Below the pieces are notes generated by a model. That model saw nothing but the letters and a program-made list of their open reading frames with translations, was not told the origin of the DNA and did not search any database. The position numbers and the translations under genes were made by a program. Positions 53,990-64,000 of a stretch of DNA of 64,000 bases are shown here, piece by piece. The first letter of the stretch is position 1, and each line of letters begins with the position of its first letter. The DNA is from Ryuthela nishihirai (taxonomy: Eukaryota; Arthropoda; Arachnida; Araneae; Heptathelidae), in the NCBI GenBank assembly GCA_038380435.1, contig JAWZYU010000028.1:39987095-40051094 (forward strand), read 5' to 3'.

Positions 53990-54780
53990 CTCAAAGATAA
54001 AACAACCTAACTCAACCCTAAACTGCATCTGACCCTTAGAAATCTCGTTACGCCACTAAATTAAGAAATTATTTATCATCGCAACACGTTCTTTAAGCCG
54101 ATCTCTACCATCAGACATCTATTTCGTCAACAAATAATATATTCTTTCAGCCAACTGGTTACGGTTACGCATCCTTTGACGAAGAAAACCATCTTTGAAA
54201 GCCCCACCACTTCCGTAAGGAAAGATAAAAAAAAATAAGAACAGCAACTCTTAACAAAGACATAAAACCAGTCATCCCTCTCCAAAGGGAAAAAAAAACT
54301 TTCTACTTAACAGAACAAAGATAACGACTCCGTTTTAAGAGACGTCTGAACCCTCTGCACTAGGTGGGGCATCCAGAGAGAAAACATCCGGCTTTCCTGA
54401 TTCTGAATTATTTCTATCACTCCTTTGGTGCTGATTGTGGAGCAAAACATTCTTTGACCCGAAAGCAGTAGACCTGAAAAAAAATAAAAGGATTCCTCTC
54501 CCTGCTGCCCCATCTCTTCATCCAACTGCAACATTCTGCCTCTGTGATCCCTCTCCTCTTCTTCCTCCCTGATTGCCAGGGAACGGGCTGAGAGAGACAG
54601 AGAGAGTGCCATCCTCATGGGAGCAAAGCACCTCTTAGTGATAAAAGTTTTATTGGCTTTTTGTGCCATGCACTGCAAGCCAACTTTAGTTAGAACTTCC
54701 ACCAACACTCTGGGGGGTTTTCCCTTGCCAAACGTTCTTGACGTCATCGCGCAAGCTTTAATAGACGGGTGCTAAGAACT
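53990..54780. other. Unassigned sequence with an open frame
   Basis: A minus-strand frame of 146 codons (54747-54307) starts at an ATG overlapping a CRE palindrome, TGACGTCA (54739-54746). It has an acidic/basic EEEEERDHRG segment but no recognised domain. It might be a host exon or chance. Confidence 0.25.
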
Positions 54781-54785
54781 TTGTA

Positions 54786-54974
54786 CAATCGCTCAAAAAA
54801 GTATCCGAACACTATGGTTGATTAGAGAATTCAGAAAAAATATCTGGCAACGATTTTTTTTAGAAATTAATTTAAGGTTGCCAGATCACTAATTTCTAAA
54901 AAAAAATCGTTGCCAGATATTTTTTCTGAATTCTCTAATCCACCATAGTGTTCGGATACTTTTTTGAGCGACTG
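54786..54974. mobile_element. MITE-M, centre deleted
   Basis: Both terminal repeats and TA flanks are present; the CACGTG centre and part of the left arm are lost (TTAGAAATTAATTTAAGGTTGCC). Confidence 0.85.
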
Positions 54975-55071
54975 TACTTCCTAAATATCTTTTTCTTCCT
55001 TTCAGCAGTTCATATGCCTTAGAATAAACTCATAGCGCAAAATACGAAAGCAGTCTTTAAGGGATGAGAAG

Positions 55072-55362
55072 GTTGAATTGTTTTACTTTCCAATGGCATT
55101 TTTATGCGCATATATACTCGGGAGGGGGGATAGCAATCTCCTAACAGCTATCCAGTGCAACTAACTTTTATGCACATAATGACACAAAGGACCAGGTCAT
55201 AAGGACCCCAAGGTCTCAGAGGAGACGGTCTTTCCATCCCCACCAGTGTTCCCTTGCTCGCCGAGTCAGTAGAGGTTAGCGGTGATATATCTCAATGCCT
55301 TTGGTACACGAACCTGGGAATTGTAGATTACGACCTTGGGGCGCTACCGACTGAGCCCCCCT
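55072..55362 (-). mobile_element. Old SINE-A
   Basis: Worn minus-strand copy with a deleted body; the head ends CGCTACCGACTGAGC. Confidence 0.65.
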
Positions 55363-55375
55363 CCCCCCAATAAAA

Positions 55376-55588
55376 TACAGGGTGTCCGAAAAATAATTGT
55401 AGGGGGGGGGGAGTTACGAGAACCAATATGTAGCCAAATAATATACATATTCAGGAAAGTAATATTTTAACTGAAAGCGTACCTCAAATAGTTTTGAACA
55501 TAATTAGTGAATTTAGATTTATTAACCCAGAAGTCAGTTTTTTGGGGGGGATTAGGGGGTCTAAGAATTTTGTTTGGGGGAGAGGGGG
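55376..55588. other. Possible transposon end and G-rich sequence
   Basis: TACAGGGTGTCCGAAAAATA at 55376-55395 resembles the end proposed for the decayed transposase at 19.9 kb. Several G-runs follow. No gene. Confidence 0.3.
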
Positions 55589-55596
55589 GTCTAGAG

Positions 55597-58500
55597 CAGG
55601 TGTTCTCAACGTGGGATACGGGGAAAATTTTTCGGGGTACGCCGTGAGAGTCAAAAGTCGCTAGACCTAGTAACAAAGTCGCTAAGTTGGCAACACTACT
55701 GTGCAATAATGCCATTTTCTTGTGTTTATCAATATATGTAATTTATTAATACAAAATTTAATGTGTATATATATTTTATTTTATTTCCATTCTTATAATA
55801 TAACTATAGTTTATCTATCTATACAAGAAGTACGCCAGTTACATACACATTTCCAGGGGGTACGTGAAGCATAAAAGGTTGAGAACCACTGATCTATATG
55901 TTTTATTTTATTCCCATTGTTATACTATAACTATAGATTTATCTATCTATACAAGGGGTACGCCAGTTACATACACATTTCCAGGGGGGTACGTGAAGCA
56001 TAAAAGGTTCAGAACCGCTGATCTATATGTTTTATTTTATTCCCATTGTTATACTATAACTATAGATTTATCTATCTATACAAGGGGTACGCCAGTTACA
56101 TACACATTTCCAGAGGGGTACGTGAAGCATAAAAGGTTGAGAACCGCTGATCTATATTTTTTTATTTTATTCCCATTGTTATACTATAACTATAGATTTA
56201 TCTATCTATACAAGGGGTACGCCAGTTACATACACATTTCCAGGGGGTACGTGAAGCATAAAAGGTTGAGAACCACTGATATATATGTTTTATTTTATTC
56301 CCATTGTTATACTATAACTATAGATTTATCTATCTATACAAGGGGTACGCCAGCTACATACACATTTCCACGGGGTACGTGAAGCATAAAAGGTTGAGAA
56401 CCACTGATATATATGTTTTATTTTATTCCCATTGTTATACTATAACTATAGTTTTATCTATCTATACAAGAAGTACGCCAGTTACATACACATTTCCACG
56501 GGGTACGTGAAGCATAAAAGGTTGAGAACCACTGATATATATGTTTTATTTTATTCCCATTGTTATACTATAACTATAGTTTTATCTATCTATACAAGAA
56601 GTACGCCAGTTACATACACATTTCCACGGGGTACGTGAAGCATAAAAGGTTGAGAACCACTGATATATATGTTTTATTTTATTCCCATTGTTATACTATA
56701 ACTATAGTTTTATCTATCTATACAAGAAGTACGCCAGTTACATACACATTTCCAGGGGGTACGTGAAGCATAAAAGGTTGAGAACCACTGATATATATGT
56801 TTTATTTTATTCCCATTGTTATACTATAACTATAGTTATATCTATCTATACAAGAAGTACGCCAGTTACATACACATTTCCACGGGGTACGTGAAGCATA
56901 AAAGGTTGAGAACCACTGATATATATGTTTTATTTTATTCCCATTGTTATACTATAACTATAGTTTTATCTACCTATACAAGGGGTACGCCAGTTACATA
57001 CACATTTCCACGGGGTACGTGAAGCATAAAAGGTTGAGAACCACTGATATATATGTTTTATTTTATTCCCATTGTTATACTATAACTATAGTTTTATCTA
57101 TCTATACAAGGGGTACGCCAGTTACATACACATTTCCACGGGGTACGTGAAGCATAAAAGGTTGAGAACCACTGATATATATGTTTTATTTTATTCCCAT
57201 TGTTATACTATAACTATAGTTTTATCTACCTATACAAGGGGTACGCCAGTTACATACACATTTCCACGGGGTACGTGAAGCATAAAAGGTTGAAAACCAC
57301 TGATATATATGTTTTATTTTATTCCCATTGTTATACTATAACTATAGTTTTATCTATCTATACAAGGGGTACGCCAGTTACATACACATTTCCACGGGGT
57401 ACGTGAAGCATAAAAGGTTGAGAACCACTGATATATATGTTTTATTTTATTCCCATTGTTATACTATAACTATAGTTTTATCTATCTGTACAAGAAGTAC
57501 GCCAGTTACATACACATTTCCACGGGGTACGTGAAGCATTAAAGGTTGAGAACCACTGATATATATGTTTATTTTATTCCCATTGTTATACTATAACTAT
57601 AATTTTATCTATCTGTACAAGGGGTACGCCAGTTACATACACATTTCCAGGGGGTACGTGAAGCATAAAAGGTTGGGAACCACTGATATATATGTTTTAT
57701 TTTATTCCCATTGTTATACTATAACTATAGTTTTATCTACCTATACAAGGGGTACGCCAGTTACATACACATTTCCACGGGGTACGTGAAGCATAAAAGG
57801 TTGAGAACCACTGATATATATGTTTTATTTTATTCCCATTGTTATACTATAACTATAATTTTATCTATCTGTACAAGGGGTACGCCAGTTACATACACAT
57901 TTCCAGGGGGTACGTGAAGCATAAAAGGTTGAGAACCACTGATATATATGTTTTATTTTATTCCCATTATTATACTATAACTATAGTTTTATCTATCTAT
58001 ACAAGAAGTACGCCAGTTACATACACATTTCCACGGGGTACGTGAAGCATAAAAGGTTGAGAACCACTGATATATATGTTTTATTTTATTCCCATTGTTA
58101 TACTATAACTATAGTTTTATCTATCTATACAAGGGGTACGCCAGTTACATACACATTTCCAGGAGGTACGTGAAGCATAAAAGGTTGAGAACCACTGATA
58201 TATATGTTTTATTTTATTCCCATTGTTATACTATAACTATAGTTTTATCTATCTATACAAGAAGTACGCCAGTTACATACACATTTCCAGGGGGTACGTG
58301 AAGCATAAAAGGTTAGGAACCACTGATATATATGTTTTATTTTATTCCCATTGTTATACTATAACTATAATTTTATCTATCTGTACAAGGGGTACGCCAG
58401 TTACATACACATTTCCAGGGGGTACGTGAAGCATAAAAGGTTGAGAACCACTGATATATATGTTTTATTTTATTCCCATTGTTATACTATAACTATAGTT

Positions 58501-61023
58501 TTATCTACCTATACAAGGGGTACGCCAGTTACATACACATTTCCACGGGGTACGTGAAGCATAAAAGGTTGAGAACCACTGATATATATGTTTTATTTTA
58601 TTCCCATTGTTATACTATAACTATAGTTTTATCTATCTATACAAGGGGTACGCCAGTTACATACACATTTCCACGGGGTACGTGAAGCATAAAAGGTTGA
58701 GAACCACTGATATATATGTTTTATTTTATTCCCATTGTTATACTATAACTATAGTTTTATCTATCTATACAAGGGGTACGCCAGTTACATACACATTTCC
58801 ACGGGGTACGTGAAGCATAAAAGGTTGAGAACCACTGATATATATGTTTTATTTTATTCCCATTGTTATACTATAACTATAGTTTTATCTACCTATACAA
58901 GGGGTACGCCAGTTACATACACATTTCCACGGGGTACGTGAAGCATAAAAGGTTGAGAACCACTGATATATATGTTTTATTTTATTCCCATTGTTATACT
59001 ATAACTATAGTTTTATCTATCTATACAAGAAGTACGCCAGTTACATACACATTTCCACGGGGTACGTGAAGCATAAAAGGTTGAGAACCACTGATATATA
59101 TGTTTTATTTTATTCCCATTGTTATACTATAACTATAGTTTTATCTATCTGTACAAGAAGTACGCCAGTTACATACACATTTCCACGGGGTACGTGAAGC
59201 ATAAAAGGTTGAGAACCACTGATATATATGTTTTATTTTATTCCCATTGTTATACTATAACTATAATTTTATCTATCTGTACAAGGGGTACGCCAGTTAC
59301 ATACACATTTCCAGGGGGTACGTGAAGCATAAAAGGTTGGGAACCACTGATATATATGTTTTATTTTATTCCCATTGTTATACTATAACTATAATTTTAT
59401 CTATCTGTACAAGGGGTACGCCAGTTACATACACATTTCCAGGGGGTACGTGAAGCATAAAAGGTTGAGAACCACTGATATATATGTTTTATTTTATTCC
59501 CATTGTTATACTATAACTATAGTTTTATCTACCTATACAAGGGGTACGCCAGTTACATACACATTTCCACGGGGTACGTGAAGCATAAAAGGTTGAGAAC
59601 CACTGATATATATGTTTTATTTTATTCCCATTGTTATACTATAACTATAGTTTTATCTATCTATACAAGAATACGCCAGTTACATACACATTTCCACGGG
59701 GTACGTGAAGCATAAAAGGTTGAGAACCACTGATATATATGTTTTATTTTATTCCCATTGTTATACTATAACTATAGTTTTATCTATCTGTACAAGAAGT
59801 ACGCCAGTTACATACACATTTCCACGGGGTACGTGAAGCATAAAAGGTTGAGAACCACTGATATATATGTTTTATTTTATTCCCATTGTTATACTATAAC
59901 TATAATTTTATCTATCTGTACAAGGGGTACGCCAGTTACATACACATTTCCAGGGGGTACGTGAAGCATAAAAGGTTGGGAACCACTGATATATACGTTT
60001 TATTTTATTCCCATTGTTATACTATAACTATAATTTTATCTATCTGTACAAGGGGTACGCCAGTTACATACACATTTCCACGGGGTACGTGAAGTATAAA
60101 AGGTTGAGAACCACTGATATATATGTTTTATTTTATTCCCATTGTTATACTATAACTATAGTTTTATCTATCTATACAAGAAGTACGCCAGTTACATACA
60201 CATTTCCACGGGGTACGTGAAGCATAAAAGGTTGAGAACCACTGATATATATGTTTTATTTTATTCCCATTGTTATACTATAACTATAGTTTTATCTATC
60301 TATACAAGAAGTACGCCAGTTACATACACATTTCCAGGGGGTACGTGAAGCATAAAAGGTTGAGAACCACTGATATATATGTTTTATTTTATTCCCATTG
60401 TTATACTATAACTATAATTTTATCTATCTGTACAAGGGGTACGCCAGTTACATACACATTTCCAGGGGGTACGTGAAGCATAAAAGGTTGAGAACCACTG
60501 ATATACAGTATACGTTTTATTTTATTCCCATTGTTATACTATAACTATAATTTTATCTATCTATACAAGGGGTACGCCAGTTACATACACATTTCCACGG
60601 GGTACGTGAAGCATAAAAGGTTGAGAACCACTGATATATATGATTTATTTTATTCCCATTGTTATACTATAACTATAGTTTTATCTATCTATACAAGGGA
60701 TACGCCAGTTACATACACATTTCCAAGGGGGTACGTGAAGCATAAAAGGTTGAGAACCATTGATATACAGTATACGTTTTATTTTATTCCCATTGTTATA
60801 CTATAACTATAATTTTATCTATCTATACAAGGGGTACGCCAGTTACATACACATTTCCACGGGGTACGTGAAGCATAAAAGGTTGAGAACCACTGATATA
60901 TATGATTTATTTTATTCCCATTGTTATACTATAACTATAGTTTTTTCTATCTATACAAGGGGTACGCCAGTTACATACACATTTCCAGGAGGTACGTGAA
61001 GCATAAAAGGTTGAGAACCACTG
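55597..61023 (-). mobile_element. Giant hAT-N copy with ~40-unit end array
   Basis: Reverse orientation to the 24.7-kb copy. The unique end begins CAGGTGTTCTCAACG at 55597; the other end is GGTTGAGAACCACTG, finishing at 61023, exactly where the array stops. The left flank gtctagag (55589-55596) fits the TCTAG-rich hAT targets seen here; the right flank is tcaggctagag, sharing ctagag only five bases away, so the TSD is uncertain. No transposase. Confidence 0.8.
55855..61023. repeat. 128-bp satellite, about 40 units
   Basis: The unit contains TGTTTTATTTTATTCCCATTG, TACGCCAGTTACATACACA and GGTTGAGAACCACTGA, the last being the hAT-N terminal repeat. Unit spacing is 128 bases almost throughout. 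Recurring variants (AAGAAGTACG or AAGGGGTACG, TAATTTTATC, TTATCTACC, GGTTGGGAACC) appear in repeated series, for example around 58.35-59.25 and 59.37-59.89 kb, showing segmental duplication within the array. The open frames of 68 codons per unit are artefacts. Confidence 0.95.
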
Positions 61024-61703
61024 TCAGGCTAGAGGCCTTTTTAGATATTTTTTTTGTTCAGGCTTTGTATATTTATTTTGGATTTCACCAAAATAGGCAT
61101 ATGCTACGTGGGAGGCCCTCTGTCCCGGCATCTGGAAAGTTAATTGCAAGTAGCAGTGTCCGGGGAACGGCTAGCGTCCGCTGACAAGTGACCCAGGTCC
61201 CTTAGGGCTAACGGCCTTGCCAGATGGCCAGAGCAGAGAGCGAAAGGAAAAAAGGGTTTGGCAACGACGAGAAGAGAGAGCCAGTCGTAGGACGAAAGCG
61301 AAAAGACGTGGAATTGTAAAGCTGGGAAATGCCGACTGGTAATAACGGCATTGGGCTCTGTGAATACAGCTGAACAGGCATAGTAAGCTGGTGTTGTTGT
61401 AATCTATGTAATTGAGCATATGTCCTCGTCCATCAAGCATGTTTGGAAGGTTAAATAAATATTTGTTATTTTAAAGTAAAGGCTGAAGTTGAACCAATTT
61501 ATTGGGGAGGAGCCTCAGTATTGAGTCCCTGCAATTGTGATAAAATTTTTGATTTTTGTTCCGAAAGACTCTTTCACCCGTCGCGTATTGCGATCGAACC
61601 GAGGGGACGTTCCTAAGTGGTCCCAATAGACAAACAAACGAAGAAGCAACATCACAAAGTGTCGCAGCCGACAGTACGCAACAGAGGTGAAAGTAGCGGC
61701 GAA

Positions 61704-61955
61704 GATGACGGAAGAGTTCCGACATCCATTGTGAGCTGACCAGAACAAGGCTGATACTGCCAAGAGTGTCCTGCGGTGTGCTTCAGGCGATAGAATAGCT
61801 GTGAAGGTACCTGAAGAATCGTGCATCACGTTCGAACTGTGGAAAAAGCTGTGAAGGTGACGGAAAAGTTCAACATCCACTGGGAGCTGACCAACGCAAG
61901 GCTGATACTGCCAAGAGTGTTCCGACTGTGTGCTTCAGGTGGCAGACTGACGAGG
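61704..61955 (+). repeat. Imperfect duplication in the retrotransposon leader
   Basis: 61704-61800 and 61856-61955 share GAGCTGACCA, AAGGCTGATACTGCCAAGAG and GTGTGCTTCAGG in order, about 152 bases apart. It precedes gag. Confidence 0.75.
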
Positions 61956-61980
61956 CGGTTCGTTCCTGTCGTCACATCGG

Positions 61981-61990
61981 AGGTAAGTAT
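61981..61990 (+). promoter_or_regulatory. Strong splice-donor-like site before gag
   Basis: AGGTAAGTAT matches the extended metazoan 5' splice-site consensus, 55-64 bases before the gag ATG. Such a donor would suit a spliced subgenomic RNA, but no acceptor or env frame lies in the window. Confidence 0.35.
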
Positions 61991-62044
61991 CCTCTTACTC
62001 TAGGGGTGAGTAGTTAGATACGGCAGAGGCCTGTACGAGCTAAA

Positions 62045-62984
62045 ATGGAGCTTAGGAGCGGTCGCGATAGGGAAAGGGATGAGTTAAGGCGAGGCTACAC
62101 AGTCACAGAAAGGGATAGCGTGCAGGGTGGTTATTCAGGGAGTGACCGGGGAAGCGAGGAGGTGACAATAGACAGAGAGTCTGATGCTGCGGAAGACATG
62201 AGAGGGTTGAGGGATTATGGCAATGACAACGATACGGATATGCTGCGGAGCGGGACCAGAAAGCAGAGAGCTAAAGAAAGGATTGGATATGATTTTGTAT
62301 TAGAGAGGATGAGGTTAGAGATGCAACTGAGAAGGGAAGAGAGAGAGGCGGCAGAAAGGGAAAAGGAGAGAGGCAACGGAAAGGGAAAAGGAGAGAGAGG
62401 CGGCAGAAAGAGAAAAGGAGAGAGAGCATGAGTATAGAATGCTGGAACTGCAAATGAGGAATGCAAGCGAAGAGAGGGGTGATGTGCGAACGGTGGCAGT
62501 TTCTAGTAATCCAACAGATGCGCGGCTGGCTAATTATATAAATTTATTGGGAAATATGTTAGCTGGAAGCCCTAAAAACTCAGAAGAGGTGATAAATCTC
62601 TTTGAGACAGCGGAAAGGGGATTTAAGAAGTATGAAGTACCAGAGGAGTTTCAAGGCAAAGTCATCATTTCTTTTTTAGACGGTGAATATGCAAATCATG
62701 TTTTTCGAAAATTAAGTGCAGAGGATTTTGCTAATTATAAGAAAGTTAAAGAGGCCGTATTAAAAGAGTTTAAGCTCACTCCCTCTGCGTACAAGAGAAA
62801 GTTTGAAACTATCACGAAAGAACCGAGTGAGTCATATAATCAGTTAGCCTCGAGGCTCAGGAATAGCTGGGATTACTACGTCCGCAGTAGGAAGGTGACA
62901 AAATTTGAGGAGCTTATGGACCTGATAGTGTCGGATAAGTTACGTGATAGCCTTCCTCAAGACACTCATGCTTACGTAGTATAG
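62045..62984 (+). pseudogene. gag: Gag (capsid, SCAN-like), frameshifted
   Basis: The ATG at 62045 (context AAAATGG) opens a charged N-terminal part that ends at 62431 in a GAGA-rich, coiled-coil-like tract. The frame then shifts, and 62439-62984 encodes the capsid. Its last ~65 residues (from about residue 118 of that piece: YKRKFETI, LASRLRNSWDYYV, FEELMDLIVSDKLRDSLP) resemble a SCAN-type capsid C-terminal domain. An in-frame UAG at 62982-62984 separates it from the nucleocapsid part. Gag would form the particle shell. Both breaks look like ordinary decay, though slippage and readthrough cannot be excluded. Confidence 0.75.
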
Positions 62985-64000
62985 AAAGAGGCGGAGTCAT
63001 GGGCAAAAGCAGACGAAATAGCCACGTGGGCAGAGATACACTCAGCCAGTGTGAGAGAGGACAGAAAACAGACAAAAAGCTTTACTAAAGTGAATGGAGG
63101 GCCACAGCGAATAGGGGATACCCGTGGTAATAATTTCCAGCGAAGGGAGAATCTTAGGACAGACAGTCGATTCAGGCGCAATATCTCGGATAATTATCCC
63201 AGCAGTAAGGGTTCGAAAGGGTTGATAAAAAGATGCCATAAGTGCGGATCACGGGAGCATTTGATGCGTGTTTGCCCAGCTCGATCAAGAGAGTCCTGTG
63301 CTAGTAATCATCATGCAAAGGTGAATCGGGTGAGGGAAGTTGATTCACATGCGGTAAAGCAGAACAGCGAGGCAAGGATAGCCAGAGTTAAAATACCTTT
63401 AGGTGAAGTTCTCAGGAGGGAGAAAATGTCGAAGTGGGAGAGGACGATTCCTGCTGATTATAAACTGGTTAGAGTTAGATGCGGCGAGAAAACGGCGCAA
63501 GCAGTGGTCGATTCAGGGGCGGAGATAACGGTGGTCAGAAAAGGCATGCTAGAGGAAGAAAAACATATGGTGAAGAGCCACATAATAGTACGTGGGCCCT
63601 TCGAAGAGACGAAACGAGCAGAGGTAAAGGAGCTTGCTTTGAGCCTAATAGAAGAGACTGATTCGCCCAAGGCCAGGGGTGGAAAAGTAAACGTATTATG
63701 CGCAGTAGTTGATGGACTACAAGAAGAAGTGCTGTTAAGTGCAGAAACATTTTGTGATCTTTTAGAGGAAAGGGAAAACGCACCTAGGACTATACAGCCC
63801 AAGGTACAAGCTGTTAATCAAGTGGCCGATCAACAGGAAGGTGAGGTACGAGAGGAGGAGCCTGAGGAGCTAGGAGCGAAAACAGAAACTCCCGAAGAAA
63901 TAAATCCTCTCGCTACTAGTGATGTGAGATTGTTTAAGATTCAGCAGAGGAATGACCCCTCACTTAGAATAGCCCATAATGAAGCAAAAGAGAAGAAGAA
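62985..64000 (+). CDS. pol: Nucleocapsid-protease part of gag-pol (partial)
   Basis: The frame after the UAG stays open to the window edge (338 codons). A CCHC zinc knuckle, CHKCGSREHLMRVC, lies at 63234-63275 and would bind genomic RNA. A retropepsin active site, VVDSGAEITVV, lies at about 63504-63536 (catalytic Asp at 63510-63512) and would process the polyprotein. About 150 residues later LFKIQQRNDPSLRIAH (near 63929-63976) resembles the segment usually found just before the integrase zinc domain. No reverse-transcriptase motif is seen before the edge. The frame has no stop of its own and depends on the upstream gag start. Confidence 0.75.

Larger units (their letters stand above)
61024..64000 (+). 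mobile_element. Ty3/Gypsy LTR retrotransposon, 5' part
   Basis: Gag, nucleocapsid knuckle and protease are in order on the plus strand, and the element runs off the window. The 5' LTR is probably within 61022-61600: TG at 61022 directly abuts the satellite, and AATAAA lies at 61454-61459. Without the 3' LTR neither boundary nor the primer-binding site can be fixed. Confidence 0.75.

Noticed and set aside
61022..61032. Exact 5' LTR start at 61022
   Set aside because: The TG there is also the last two bases of the hAT-N terminal repeat, and no 3' LTR is available to confirm it. It is kept only as a possible boundary.
56304..61184. Repeat protein coded by the 68-codon frames
   Set aside because: The frames recur every 128 bases because the DNA unit repeats. 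128 is not a multiple of three and each frame ends within two units.
62215..62466. Minus-strand frame rich in Leu/Ser/Phe opposite gag
   Set aside because: It is the complement of the purine-rich gag tract and has no independent support.

Overview
The window is nuclear DNA of a multicellular animal. I see no convincing host protein-coding exon, no rRNA or functional tRNA gene, no CRISPR array and no bacterial operon. The mix of tRNA-derived SINEs, a Tc1/mariner-type foldback MITE, hAT-type elements, an APE-type LINE and a Ty3/Gypsy element would suit an arthropod, but no host gene pins the taxon and I do not name a species.

The dominant component is one SINE family, here called SINE-A (about 390 bp). 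It has a tRNA-like head with A and B boxes, a central body, and a tail ending in AACCC repeats. More than 35 full, nested, truncated or old copies occur on both strands, many with intact 9-15 bp target-site duplications (TSDs). At four places (0.4, 41.7, 42.8-45.1 and 50.6-51.9 kb) the last ~169 bp has been multiplied inside one insertion, to 2, 2, 13 and 6 copies. A second SINE (SINE-B, serine/leucine-tRNA-like head) at 4.4-5.3 kb shows the same behaviour with a triplicated tail.

Two DNA-transposon families make most of the rest. MITE-M begins CAGTCGCTC, inserts at TA and is an almost perfect palindrome; it lies in ten clusters, often with a second hairpin-rich module. hAT-N has CAGTGGTTCTCAACC ends. 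It is present once as a nearly simple copy (3.5-5.3 kb) and twice as a giant copy in which one end, TIR included, has become a 128-bp satellite (24.7-30.3 kb and 55.6-61.0 kb). A degenerate RTE-like LINE is inserted in the first giant copy.

Other tandem arrays: a ~60-bp GGATCC-containing satellite (15.6-17.5 kb), a 26/52-bp minisatellite (18.8-19.7 kb), a worn ~280-bp repeat (32.6-34.4 kb and outliers) and a degenerate ~65-bp repeat around 7.9-8.7 kb. Transposase remnants occur at 20.5 kb (mariner-superfamily type) and 22.0 kb (pogo/Tigger type).

The right end (61-64 kb) holds the 5' part of a Ty3/Gypsy LTR retrotransposon: leader, gag with a SCAN-like capsid region, CCHC knuckle and DSG protease. 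Gag carries a frameshift and an in-frame UAG. Sequence soon after the protease resembles the segment that usually precedes integrase, which hints at a Gmr1-like gene order.

The remaining single-copy stretches have no recognisable genes. The most promising is 49.7-50.3 kb, which has three full cAMP-response-element palindromes and a paired X-box-like hairpin.
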